From Mrakia gelida (Eukaryota; Basidiomycota; Tremellomycetes; Cystofilobasidiales; Mrakiaceae), in NCBI GenBank assembly GCA_024345305.1, contig BRON01000006.1, positions 372,001 through 436,000 on the forward strand: 64,000 bases of DNA, read 5' to 3'. The notes under the pieces are model-generated. The model was given only the letters and a program-made list of their open reading frames with translations. It was not told the DNA's origin and made no database searches. Shown piece by piece: positions 22,691-33,624 of the stretch. The position numbers were made by a program, and so were the translations under genes. Every line of letters begins with the position of its first letter. Position 1 is the stretch's first letter.

Positions 22691-23524
22691 CTTGAGTGTC
22701 TTGAAAGCTGAAGATGGGCGCGAGAGGAGTTGAGGCGACTGTTCTGGTTCGAGAGGAAAGGACGAACGGACGAGGCCGGGGGGGGGAGGGAAGGGACGTT
22801 CGGCGAACCTGGCGGATCAAAAGCTCACAAGATTCTTGCTGCTGACCTATTTTTCGAGGTTCCTCGCTTCTCGAGGGCATTTGGGCCGACAAGGAACGGA
22901 GTCCAGCAAAGCTTTTCGGCGAAGGACGCAGGGAAAGAGGTCGCAAAGGGGATGAAAAGAGCGCTCACGAGTCTGCTTCACTTTCGTCGCTCTTGCGTCT
23001 CGATCTGCTGGAGATGCGACGTCGACTGTCGCAGAGGCTCGATCGCGTGGTTCGGAGGAGCTGAAAGGTGCCATATCATCGAGTGTGCCTTGTATCAAGG
23101 GTTGAAGTCGAGGAGAGTCGTCTCGACGCGTCGAGGTTAGGCGAGCGAGCGAGTCGCCTGGAAGGAGCAAAAGATGTCGGTCAGATCCGGAGGGTATGAA
23201 GGGGTTAGAGTGTGCAAGAGAGCTCACACATGGGGATGTCCTCGAGACGAGGGGGTTTGTGAAGAGACGAGAAGGCAACGCGACCGAGAGAGATCGAAAG
23301 GACTGCGACGGGAACAGAGACGAAAGACCAAGAGTCAGTATGCACTGTTGAGGTATATAAGTGTACGACCAGAGCTGAATTCACGAGCATACGACTTCGA
23401 AGAGGGAGAAGCATGACCGAGAAGCTCACGACGACGCGACTGAGAGGACAAAACGAGAAGACGAGTCAGCCGCCAGCTCCTAGGCCTCGAGCGACTTTTG
23501 AAAGAGAGAGAACTCACCTAGTGC
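22691..23524. other. intergenic, no gene recognised
   Basis: This holds the leader of the dioxygenase gene (minus strand) and further GA-rich plus-strand sequence. Minus-strand open frame 23278-22847 exists but has no recognisable domain and no clear splice pattern. A GACGCGTC palindrome lies near 23128. Confidence 0.4.
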
Positions 23525-24614
23525 TCAAGCAACAGGAACGAAAGGAGCCAACCTCCCATCCTCCTCGACCCACTTCCAGTTCGCCCATCTTTCCTTCTGC
23601 TCGCCCGACGCCTTCCTCGCTCCCTTCTCCATCTGCTTCCTCAACAGCTCCATCCCCTCCCTCCTCACGATCCTAAACTCAGCATCCCTAGGGAACTGCT
23701 TCGACAGACTCCCTGCGAGATCCAAGTCCGGAAGGGGAGCGATGGGCGCGTCCGACTTGAGCGGATGAAGAACGGAGGTTGTTTCGTGTAGAGCGTGACG
23801 ACGAGCTTCTGGTTGACTCCTCCTTGGAGGAGGGAGTTGGGGATTCGATAGTCCTGGGTCCTGGGGTAGAGGAGGGATCTTCTGGATCCGACGGGTCGAG
23901 GGAGGGAGAAGAGGAGACGGAACGTCTCGAGTTGAGGACCGTGAGGTTCGAGGAGGGCTCCGATGAGACGATGGCTCGAGGCTGCTAGATGCTCGAACAC
24001 GTCTGGGAAGAGTTTGACGAGGAGCTTGCATGCCTCTGGAGCTTTGAACTCGTCGAACCAGTCCTCCTTGAGACTGTGGTGGTGGTGGATCCAGAGCTTC
24101 TGAGGGAGACGCTGGTACGAGGGATGCGTCGTCGTCGTCGAGGAGGAGGAGGAAGAGGAGAGTCCGAAAGGGATAAGATAGCCTGAGTCTCCTAGGCAGA
24201 CGTGCCTGAGGTTGGGAAGGACGATGTGAGGAGGTTGGATGTGGAGCTTGTCGCTCGAGGGAAGAAGCTTCGAGACCTTGGAGGAACTTTGTCTCGAGCA
24301 GGTCGACGTCGTAGGGAGCCGCCGCTCCTTCTCCAAAGCAGAGCTCTTTAACCCAGCTTCTTCGACGATCTCCGAGCTCTCCCTTCGCAGCGAGAAAGCC
24401 GTCCTCGGGATCGAAGAGGGAGATGAAGTCTGAGGGTTGGTGAAGCGTGATGGAAGGGAAGGGAGAGCTCGTGGAGGAGCTTGGAGACGAGGAGGAGGGA
24501 AGCTGTTCCTTTGATGGGAGTAGGAGGGAGGAAGGGAGTGGAGATCGAGTAGATGTTGAAGGAGTAGGAGAGGATCTTGGTGAGGATGTCCTCGGAAAGC
24601 TGAGGGATGGCCAT
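23525..24614 (-). pseudogene. F-box-like protein gene broken by apparent frameshifts
   Basis: The N-terminus (24614 down to about 24455) reads like an F-box: LSEDILTKILSYSF and ASLLLVSKLLHELSLP. Coding sense then moves to the +1 frame (SITLHQPSDFISLFDPEDG, WVKELCFGEG) and near 24285 to the third frame (VLPNLRHVCLGDSGYLIPF, EDWFDEFKAPEACKLLVKLF). Near 23780 it returns to the second frame (PLPDLDLAGSLSKQFPRDAE, RWANWKWVEEDG) and reaches a stop at 23525. No GT...AG pair of plausible size separates the segments. F-box proteins pick substrates for SCF ubiquitin ligases. Either this is a pseudogene with three small indels or the assembly has indel errors here. Its neighbours are also decayed copies, which favours true decay. 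Confidence 0.6.
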
Positions 24615-24839
24615 GTCGGAAGGGAAACTTGGGGCCGGAAGTGAAGGAGGAGGAGGGAGGAGGAGAGAAAGGTGAGCTTTGGCGAAATCGAGGTCGTCCT
24701 TCTTTCGGAGCCAGATTCGAGAGCACGGTCAATATTCTTCCAGAGGAGAAGAAAGTAAAAGTAATGTAGGCCGGGCTCTATAGAGGGGGGTTACTATAGA
24801 ACTGAAGAGGAAGATACCAACTGAGGGAAAGGGTCCAAC

Positions 24840-25138
24840 GACGAGGGGAACGACGAAGAGATGCTGTACTGAAAGGGAACCAAGAGCAGCGAGTTCACCT
24901 ATCCTGTTCAGATCGTGGCTCTTTGCAAGAAGACATCCGACAGAAGCGACGACTCCGGCGGGGACTGCGAGGAACGGAACGAACGTCAGCTACAGCGAAA
25001 GACGCGTCAAAAGGCAGAGGAAGTCTCGCTCACCAGCGACGATGAAGACGGGGTTCAAACCTCGAACGTATCCAGAAAGAGCAAGCTTATTAAGCTCTCC
25101 CTCGAGAACAAAGATGGTCTTGACGGAGGCCCTGACGC
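24840..25138 (-). pseudogene. degenerate copy of the last two exons of the DHA2 transporter
   Basis: Minus-strand 25138-25034 matches exon 16 of the transporter at 18522-18626 at 93 of 105 positions, with the same length and same splice phases. It is followed by a 69-nt GTGAGC intron and an exon starting at 24964 that reads VPAGVVASVGCLLAKSH against VPAGIIASLGGLLVKSH. The transporter stop TAG is replaced here (the frame runs on), yet weak similarity continues into the 3' UTR (TCGTCG...ACCCTTTCCCTC). No upstream transporter exons were found between 25139 and 25600. It is therefore a 3'-truncated genomic duplicate in inverted orientation, about 6 kb from its source, not a retrocopy, because the intron is kept. 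Confidence 0.8.
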
Positions 25139-25603
25139 CTGAGAGGCAGCGAAGAGAACGGCAGGGGACGAGTCAAGATCGAACGCGGGAGTCGGACGAC
25201 CAAAACAGAACGGCGAGAAACAGGAGAAGCTCACTTCGGGAGAGGGATGGCGATTGGAATCTTGGGTTCGAAGCGGCAGGGTGTGAGGTCGACGGATGAG
25301 AGGGTGGTGAGAGCGAGCTGGACTTCGAGTTGAGGTAGGTCCGACGACGGTCTAACGCAAAGGCACGAGAAGTCGGATTAGGCGAAGGTTCAGGGAGAAA
25401 GAAAAAAGAGAAACGTCGAGGCACTCACTGGAAGAAATCAGAAGCTGAGTCCTGCTCAATGCTCGCTGGGCGAACGACCCTACTGAAGTCTTGGATGGAG
25501 GGCAGGAGAGAAAGAGAGAAGAAAAGACGAAACGAGGAGCGAACGCGGTCAGACGGAGGATCAACGAGCGTGCAGAGAGAGCTTCAAAACGAGACTCACT
25601 CTC
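25139..25603. other. sequence between two pseudogenes
   Basis: A minus-strand stretch near 25320-25240 (frame reading LEVQLALTTLSSVDLTPC) ends at a GTGAGC donor and looks faintly coding, but I could not assign it to any gene. It may be another relic. Confidence 0.3.
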
Positions 25604-27323
25604 TCGAACAGGTCTCCTACCATTGCCAGTCTTTACGCCGCCGTCTACGAAGTGTCTAGCTGACGATCTCGGGATCTTCTCCACCTCCTCCCACGTCTCC
25701 CTCGGAATCAACCTCTTCATCTTCGCCCGCAGATCGTTGAACTCGTCCCAGTTGACGTCGCGAAGACTCCGATGGCGAGGGTGCATGACAATCTGCTTGG
25801 CTAGCTTGAGGGTTGCTGCCAGTCCGGGAGCGGTGAGGGGCGGAGTGGTGCTGGAGTCGACGAGGTGTCGAGCTTGTTGTTCGCTGAGATGGTCGAGAAG
25901 TTCGTCCCAAGCTCCGCATCGATTGAGGCATTCTTGGTGGGCGTGGTGGTTGTTCTCGCTGAGTTCGAATCCACTGGTTCTAAGGTCCTTCCATGCAGCG
26001 AGAGCTCGAGGGAGTGATCCACTGAGAAGGTGAGGGAGGAAAGCGACGCGTCAGAACAGTAGTTATCCCTTGCTTGTTCGCGCTTCGGAGCAACAAACGC
26101 CACACTCTACTCAACTGAATCCACAAGCGTCGAGGTACTGGATCGAAGAGGACGATCGAAAAGTCAACGTTCTGCGTCGAAGAAAAGAGGACGCGTCGAC
26201 GAGGGAAAGACGAAAGACTCACCACCGAAACAGATCTTTGGTTGATTCCCACGCCTCCCTCCAACCTCATCAGCTCCCAAATCTCCTCCACCTCGTCAAA
26301 CGCCTTTCCCCAAACGTAAGCGTCCATGAGCGAGGTGTGACACCGAATGGTGAAGACGTCCTTGTCGACCTCCTTCATGGCCTGATGGATCGCTCGAACG
26401 GTGTCAAGGTGTTGAAGACGAAGCATTTCCAGCTCGACGAGGACGTTGGGAGGGGGTGCTGCTGCTGAGGGGTCGAGTCGTCGTCGATCTTGTGTGTAGA
26501 GACGAGCGTAGATCCCGAGGAGTTTGACGAGAGGGTTGTGGATCGGGTCGTAGAAGGAGAGGCGAAGGCGAGGCTGGTTGGCGAGGAGGAAATGGAGGAT
26601 CGGATCCGGATGTGCGCGAGGTTGAAGACGAAGAAGCAGGGCGACGAGTTCGCACACGATTTCATAGACCAACACCTTGTCTCCCTCGTCTCGACGACCT
26701 CCCTCCGTGACGCGAAGGATCCACCCCGCGACGTTCACCCCTTCCTCAAGACTGCTCGCCGTCTCCATCAACCTCCTAGCCAGTTCCTCCATCTCCTCCT
26801 TCGGACCAGTCACCTCCAGCGATTCCATGTTGGGGACCAGAAATGCAAGATCGGGGGAAGGCGAGGAGGGGTTCCCGTCGAGGTCGCGAAGGAGGGAGAG
26901 GAGGGAGGAGGAGTTGACTCGAACGCCGATGATTTGTTCGGGAGGAGGTTTAGTGCGAGGAGGAAGGAGATTCTTCGATCTGGGTTCGGACTGGACAATC
27001 CGGGGATGCGAAGGTTGGGTGGAAGACACGGGGGAGGAGGAGGAGGAGGGCGTCGGCGTGGTTTTAGAAGGGAGGAGGGCTCGACTTTCAACAGCGAACA
27101 AGGGAGGAAAAGTCAGCTTTCTTGAGTGTATCTAAAGCACAAGACTATAGGACCTGCTTACAGGGGTCAATCTGCGTGATGATAACCAAGGCGAATCCTC
27201 CGGAGAAGGGTAGAGGAGATCGTGTCGGCTGAGAGCTGAGCTCGACTTGAATCGAGTCGTCGGCCTTCCTGCGATGAAACGAGCGAGGATCCTTCTTGAA
27301 GCGAGACCTGAGGAGACTACCAT
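25604..27323 (-). pseudogene. decayed mitochondrial pentatricopeptide-type gene, inverted paralogue
   Basis: This is a paralogue of the intact gene at 27699-29400, in the opposite orientation. A mitochondrial-type leader at 27323-27170 (RRILARFIAGRPTTRFKSSS) is followed by a large open exon ending at 26223 (LDTVRAIHQAMKEVDKDVFT, HTSLMDAYVWGKAFDEVEEI). Next come a 23-nt exon at 26137-26115 (YLDACGF) and a last exon from 26021 (GAWDELLDHLSEQQ, HPRHRSLRDVNWDEF). Defects: the donor after 26115 is TT-GAGT instead of GT; reading through hits TGA at once; the leader exon and exon 2 do not join in phase by the natural GTAAGC...GAAAG intron; the stop TGA of the paralogue is CGA here (25606-25604). The main exon stays open, so loss looks recent. 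Confidence 0.7.
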
Positions 27324-27698
27324 TGAGGTGCCGTTTAGTGAGTCGAGAAAGGGAAAGATGCGATATTTTGGGATGATGGCCGGGAGGGAAGAAGGAGGAA
27401 GCCAAAACGAAAAACGGGAAGGTGAGCTCGAAACTCCTTCCCTCCTCGCTCTCTCAGCTTCCCAACCGCCAGCGTCTCGAAAATATTACTTCCGAATCGC
27501 TCAAGGGATCCTTCACCAGACACCTCACCAGCTCAGAGGAATCAATCAGCTCAAAACTCTACTCTCACTCCTCCCACTCTCCCTTCTTTCACTCTTGCCT
27601 CTCCTTCCTGATTCCTCCTCTCGTCCTCCTCCCCACCCATCTCGCCTTCGTCACCTCGATTCGTACGACTCGAACATCAACTGGATCGATCCACATCT
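27324..27698. promoter_or_regulatory. shared head-to-head promoter region of the pentatricopeptide pair
   Basis: 375 bp lie between the ATGs of the inverted paralogues. It presumably carries the promoter of the intact plus-strand gene and of the relic. The right half is C/T-rich. No palindromic centre marking the inversion point was obvious to me by eye. Confidence 0.4.
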
Positions 27699-29400
27699 AT
27701 GACCTCCTCGTTCTTACGTGCTCGACCTTCCTCCTCTCGGCTCCAAGGATCAACGCAAGCAGGCTTTCGACGTTTCAACTCGAGCTCAACCCGACCGCTC
27801 CCTCCTCGCTCGAAGCCTTCCTCGCCCTCCACCTTGGTCCGGAAGCATCTTGTGGGTCTTGTGGCAAATCGAAGCTTCCCCTGAAAGAGTAGTTCTAACT
27901 TCAATCGACCGTCTACTCACTTTTTAGCCTCCTCAATCACCCCGAGACGACTCCCCTTCGACGTCCCTCCCTCCCTCTCATCGACCGGCAAATCCCATCA
28001 AACTCCCTTCCACCAACAACGATTCCTCCAAGACAAGAACCTCCGAGTCTCCCCTCTTCAAGTCTCCGCGACTGGTCGAGGCAGGTAGACCAATCCTCAA
28101 CCCGCTCTCGACCTCCCTCCCCTCCCGTCTCTCTGGACCTCCTTCGACCTCTCCGTCGTCCAAGCCGTCCAAAAACTGGAAGGAGCTCCTCAAAAGATTC
28201 GGGAGTTTGGAGCTCAAGAGACCTAAGATGGAGACGAGAAGGTTGGCAACCCTGCTGGTGGATCTGGCAGCAACTCCGGAGGAACGCGTCGAGGTCGCGA
28301 GTGTCGTCTTTCGAGGGTCGGGAGCGAACACGCTGCTCGTTTACGAGATCACCCACCGTCTCCTCCATATCTTTACCTCTTCTCGTCCCCTTCCTCATCC
28401 GAAACTACTCCTCCAATTCCTCGTCACCCACCGAGCTCAGATCCGCCTCGCCTTCTCCCCAACCGAGCACCCCCTCCCAATCCTCGTCGAGATCCACTCT
28501 CGAATCCACGCCCAAGATCAGAAGCGACTCGACCCCTCAGCCGCAGCACCTCCTCCCATCTCCCTCGCCGAGTTGGAATCCCTTCGTCCTCAACACCTCG
28601 ACGCCGTTCGAGCGATTCACCAAGCGATGAAGGAGGTCGGCAAGGACGTCTTCACCGTTCGGAGCTACACGTCGTTGATGGAGGCATACGCTAGGGGAAA
28701 GGCGTTCGAACAGGTGGAGGAGGTCTGGCAGCTGATGAGGTCGCAGGGAGGGGTGGGGATCAATCAGAGGACAGTTTCGGTGGTGAGTCTTTCATTTCTC
28801 CTAGACGCGTCGTCTCTGTTTCGTCGAGAGCTTGGACTCACTCGTCTCGGCTCCGTTTGTCTCCATCCCCAGTACTTCGATGCTTGTGGATTCAGGTGCG
28901 CAGAAGCAGCTCATGGGCGTCGATTCACGTTCAAAGTCTCAAGCTAACGCGACGCGTTCTTCACTTGCCTTCCCTTCTCCAGTGGACAGCTTCACTCAGC
29001 TCTCGTTGAGTGGAAAGGGCTTCGATCCGCCGGACTCGTCTTGGAGACCAACACGTACCTCTCCTTCCACGAGTGCCTAACTCGATGCGGAGCTTGGGAC
29101 GAGCTCGTCCATTACCTTGCCGAGCAACAAAATCAGCACCTCCTCCATCCATCGAGCACTCCTCCCCTCAACCCTGCCTCGATCGCCATCGCTGCCAACA
29201 CAGGGAGACGGATCGTGTCGCATCTTCGCCATCGAAGTCTTCGAGAGGTCGACTGGGCCGCGTACGATCGGCTGATGAGGAGAATGAAGGAGATTGTGTC
29301 GGAGGAGACGTGGGTGGAGGCGGAACGGCTTTGGAACCAGACGAACCGGTGGGATAAGGTTTTCGAGGTTAAGGCAGAGGCGTTCAAGGTGTGGGAATGA
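27699..29400 (+). CDS. mitochondrial pentatricopeptide repeat-like protein
   Basis: PPR proteins bind organellar RNA and steer its processing or translation. Exons 27699-27851, 27928-28782, 28873-28895 and 28983-29400 give 482 aa. The first exon is an Arg/Ser-rich mitochondrial presequence (FLRARPSSSRLQG, FRRFNSSSTR). After a Pro/Ser-rich linker, helical-pair repeats follow: HLDAVRAIHQAMKEVGKDVF, SYTSLMEAYARGKAFEQVEE, VSVYFDACGFSGQLHSALVE, and NTYLSFHECLTRCGAWDELV. The spacing fits PPR units of about 35 residues. A 23-nt exon encodes YFDACGF. The gene is the intact member of a head-to-head pair. It has a probable intron in its 3' UTR (29405-29483, GTGAGT...GCTGAC...CAG), whose start is also conserved in the dead copy. 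Confidence 0.8.
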
Positions 29401-30922
29401 GAGAGTGAGTCTCGTTTCTCGACTTCACGTTCCGATATCTCTTCGAGCTCGCTGACGCTCTCTTCCTCTCGGCTTCCTCGCAGTCGTTGAAGTCGCTCGT
29501 GCGGAGAGTCTGAGCTCGAGATAGCTGAGACCAACCTCAGGAGTAAGAGTACGTCCACCACTACCTTCAGCACCGTCGAGCATCTCCGCTGACGGCGCCG
29601 GCTCGCCGTCTCCCTCACTTTCGCTCAGATCTTCGTCGGATCCTGCTCGACGTGACGCTCGAGCCGCGTCCCTCGAGTGTTCATCCGTCCCTGCCGTCTT
29701 GCACCCAGCCAATTACACCAACCATTAGTACCTACGTGAGTTGACCAGTGAGCACGAGCACAGGCTTCGGCCCCCTCGAGCTCAACACTCTTCCTCTCGC
29801 CGCGTTCCTTGCTCTTTCTGACTTCTTCTTCTCTCCTTTTTCACTCTTCCACAGCTCACTCCAACGACCATCCATTCATGATACTACGTCTCTCATCGAC
29901 CCTGTGTCCCACCTCGCTCGATGTGGTCTTCTCGCGCGACGGAACGAGTCAAATTAAGGTGAGTCGTCGTCTCAAGCTTTCGTTCTTCTGCTTCTTCAGC
30001 AGAGATAGGATTTTTGTGAAGACACCACACTCACCCCACGTTCCGTCCGTCGCTTTCCGTAGTCTCTCAGCGTTCGAAGCTGCTCGAAATCGGTCCTCAA
30101 GCACTCAGGCAACCTCGACTTTGACCGCGACCCGTCGCTCGGATCTCTCTCGCCACCGCGTATCGTCTCGGCCGAGCAGTCTTGTAGATCCTGATGAGCT
30201 TCGTCTACCTTGGTGTGCCCTTTATGTCGGTTCGTCGTACTGGGCTCCATCATCAGCGAGGAGACGAGCGATAGAGCGAACGAGAAGACTTGGAAGAGCG
30301 ATCAACTTTTCTGGTTTCTTCTTTACTCCGTGTCAACCTGCTGACGTCTCCTTCATCCCATCTATCAGCCTCCACCCCATCAGTCAGACACCCAGCAAAA
30401 AGATCCGAGCTATAGAAACAGTCGACGGTCTCGAGCTCCGAGCTCGTCGAGGGGGAACCCGTTCTTTCGCTCTCCCCCTCTTTCGATCTCGACCCACGAA
30501 CTCAACAACGACAGCTCTATTCCTCCCAACCTTCCTCTCGAGCTTCCTTGGAACTCTCACCAGATTTTCACTCCCGAGCGCGTCGAATCGACTTTTCTTC
30601 GCATGACGCGTCCGGTCTCTTCCCTTCCGTTTCGAACCTTCCCCAGAAGGCCTTCGTTTTGGTCTTCTTTCAGCCCAGCCTTGCGGAATTGATCATCATC
30701 CCGTCTGTATTTGCCACGTTTTACCACCTCCGCTGGCTGACTGAGTAATCAGTGCCCGAACCTTGGGGAAAATCTGAGCTAAGCAGGACGAAAGTGGAGG
30801 GGCGAGAGAAGGTGAGCTCGAGGCTCGAATTTCAGCCCAACATCAACCCAACCACCATCATCTCCCTCGCCTCACCTTCCCTTCCCCTTCCCCTTCAGCA
30901 CCACTCACTCTCCTCTACTCTC
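29401..30922. other. long intergenic region with possible non-coding exons
   Basis: The first 83 bp hold the 3' UTR intron of the pentatricopeptide gene. Further on there are intron-like signals on the plus strand: a CTGAC branch then CTTCCACAG at about 29829-29863, and GTGAGT at about 29959. The bracketed segment has no long clear open frame. On the minus strand 29712-29425 is open and acidic but has no family signal. I could not define a gene in 30.0-30.9 kb. Confidence 0.35.
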
Positions 30923-32860
30923 ATGTCTGTCCCCTCTACCATCAAGGCTCTCCTCACCGTCCCTGGAACCAACAACGTCAAGGTCGGAGAGGTCTCCTTC
31001 GACTCTAACCCTGGGCCTGACGAGTGAGTTTTCGCCCTCTTCCAAGCTCTTTTCTCGACCTTCTCGATGCTCGCATGGACACCAAGCTAACTTGCTCTCT
31101 ACCTCTTGTCTTCTCACAGCGTCATCGTGAGTTCCTCCTCGTCTCAGCATCCTCAACCCTCGTTCGTCTTTTTCGCGCGAGCTCGCGGGCTGATCACCTT
31201 CCCTCCCCTTCCTCGCCTGCATTCTTCCTTTCGGTCAGTCTCGAACCCTCGCTGTCGGACTCAACCCTACGGACTGGAAGCACTCCGTTGGTGGTCTCTG
31301 GGGACCTGAGGGAAAGCAGACTGTCGTCGGGTGCGACAGTGTTGGAGAGGTCGTCAAAGTCGGATCGAACGTCACTCACGTCAAGGCCGGAGACCGAGTC
31401 TTCGGATTCGTCTTTGGGACGTCGGACCCCAGCAATGGATCGTACGCCGAGTACGTTCGATTCAACAAGGCTGTTGTTGCTAAGATCCCTGCTTCGATGA
31501 GCGCCGTTGAGGCTGCTTCGTTCCCTGTTCGTCCTTCTTTCTCTCCCTTCATCTCGCTTTTGGCCTGAGCATTGCTCGACGCTGACCTTTCCTCTCTTCT
31601 TCGTACACCAGATCCCCCATCTCACCGCCGTCCAGGCTCTCTACCTCCGACTCAACCTCGCTCGACCTTCCGCTCCTTCGACGGAGGGCAAGATCGTTCG
31701 TCTCTTCGCTTCTTCCCTCTCTCGCCGACGAAAACTGGAGCTGACTCTTTCTTCTTCCCCTTGGTCCTTTCAGGTTCTCGTCTCTGGAGGAGCCACTGCC
31801 GTTGGACACCACGCTATCCAGCTCGCGAAGCTCTCGTTCGTCGCTCGTCTCCCTTCCCGTCTCGAGCTCGAGCTCGCCTCGCTTTGGATCTGATCACCTT
31901 TCCCCTTCTTCTCTTTGGCTGCGCGTCATCTCTGCAGTGGATACAAGGTCTTTGCCACTGCCTCTCCCGGAAACCACGCTACCGTTCGAGCTCTCGGAGG
32001 TGAGTGCAACGCTTCGAGCTCCGGACGAGACGCGTCGCTGACCCTTCCCCCCTTTTCTTCCCTCTCTATCAGCCTCCGAGGTCTTCAACTACCGAGATGC
32101 CGATGTTGTCGCTCAGATCAAGGCCGCTGCCGGAAAGGAGGGAGTCTCCTACGCCGTCGACGCCGTCGCTGAGAACGGAACCACCGATCTTTGCGTTGGT
32201 GAGTTCTCTCTTCTTCTCCTCTACTCCTACGACTTTCGAGTCATTCGCTTGACTAATCATCAATCCTTCCTCGTTTACCCCGTCTCTCTCAGACGCCCTT
32301 GGACCCAACGGAGGATCCGTCGTCACCACTCTCCCCGTTTCCGACGAGACGGCTTCCCGCCGAGCCAACGTCAACGTCACCTTCACTCTCGTCTACACCG
32401 AGCTTGGATACCCTGTGAGACCAACCTCTACTTCCTTATCCTCTCAACATCTTGTCCCCTTCGACGGACGAGCGAACGCATCGCTGACTTCCCACTTTCA
32501 TTCTTCCTCGACGCGTCCTCTACCTCCCTCCAGCTCACCTTCGCCAAGGTCCTCAACTTCCCTGCGATCCCCGCCGACAACGCTGGAGCTTACGAGTGGG
32601 TCAGCAACGAGCTTCCTGCCCTGCTCGCTGGATGGGAGACCTCCAAGAACGGCTCGCCCCGATACAAGGCTCAGAAGTTGAGGGTCTGCGAGGGTGGACT
32701 TGATCGTGAGTCGTTGCTCTCTTTCATCTTTCCTCGGAGCTCGAGCTGACCATCTTCGTCTCATTGCTGCTTTCGCGCTATCGCAGGAATCGTCGAGGGA
32801 CTTGAGATCATGAAGGCTGGATCGTACGCTGCTGAGAAGCTCGTTTACAGCCTCGAGTAG
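30923..32860 (+). CDS. zinc-type alcohol dehydrogenase superfamily (enoyl reductase-like) protein
   Basis: Fungal MDR proteins of this group are NADPH-dependent reductases, often trans-enoyl reductases. Exons 30923-31023, 31120-31126, 31239-31526, 31612-31695, 31774-31835, 31938-31999, 32073-32198, 32293-32414, 32534-32705 and 32787-32860 give 365 aa. Landmarks are the GroES-like LAVGLNPTDWKHSVGG, VGCDSVGEVVKVGSNV, AGDRVFGFVFG, then the cofactor site VSGGATAVGHHAIQLAK and ATASPGNHATVRALGASEVF. The usual Cys/His catalytic zinc ligands are absent, as in this subgroup. The second exon is only 7 nt (CGTCATC); without it the frame is lost and the conserved DDVI...AVGLNPTDW join is broken. The substrate is not deducible. 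Confidence 0.9.
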
Positions 32861-33624
32861 ACTGGGTTAACTTAGGAAGACCTAGATAGTTTATCATGCT
32901 GTATCTATTATGACTCTAACGCGCAAACTTTTTTCGACTGCTGCGAAGGAAAAGAGGATCGGAACGAGCTGGAAGAGGAGGGAGAGAGAGGGGCGTCGAA
33001 CAGCGCGACGCGTCGAGCTCCTTTCGCTCGCTCTTTTCTCTCGAGAGAGTGGTCTTTCAGGACTTCTGGCGTGCATCTCATCGAACTCAGTATGTATGGG
33101 GGACGCATACGACCTCTCGGAGACCTCTGGCTATCTTTCCCAACGAATCGAAGGAGGGTTCAAACGAACAGCCCCCTCGCGTCGAGACACGGTCCTTCGC
33201 TCGCTCGTTTGTTCAGCCTCTACTTTTTCCGCCTCGGGATGGTGACATCCTCTCGACGTCTCAGTAGGGACCTCGCTCCTGCTACTACCTCTTCCCTTCC
33301 ACCTTTTTCGAGCTGCTGACGAGCTTCCGTTGGTCGATCTCGCGTGGGAACGACGCGATCTTCATGAAACGAGCGACCTCCCTTCCCCTCCTCCCCAGAG
33401 CTTCAAGCTCGTGGAGAGGGTCTTCGGTTATTTTCTCTCTAGTCAGTGGAAGGATCGCAGATGTCCAGACTGAGTCGAGGTGCGAAGAGGAGATTATATC
33501 GATGGGAAAAAGCGACGGAGTTCAAGGGGGGAAAGGTCGGGGATGAGGCGCCTCACATCCTCCCACCCAACTTCCACACACCCCTCGTTCCTTCCCTCCC
33601 TTCCCTCTCAAAAGAACGCAGGAG
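32861..33624. other. intergenic, nothing recognised
   Basis: This holds the 3' region of the dehydrogenase and the leader of the Mediator gene. A GACGCGTC palindrome occurs near 33007. The short open frames do not look coding. Confidence 0.4.

Noticed and set aside
29425..29712. 95-codon acidic minus-strand open frame (MAGCKTAGTDEHSR start)
   Set aside because: It overlaps the 3' UTR intron of the PPR-type gene and shows no domain or partner exons.
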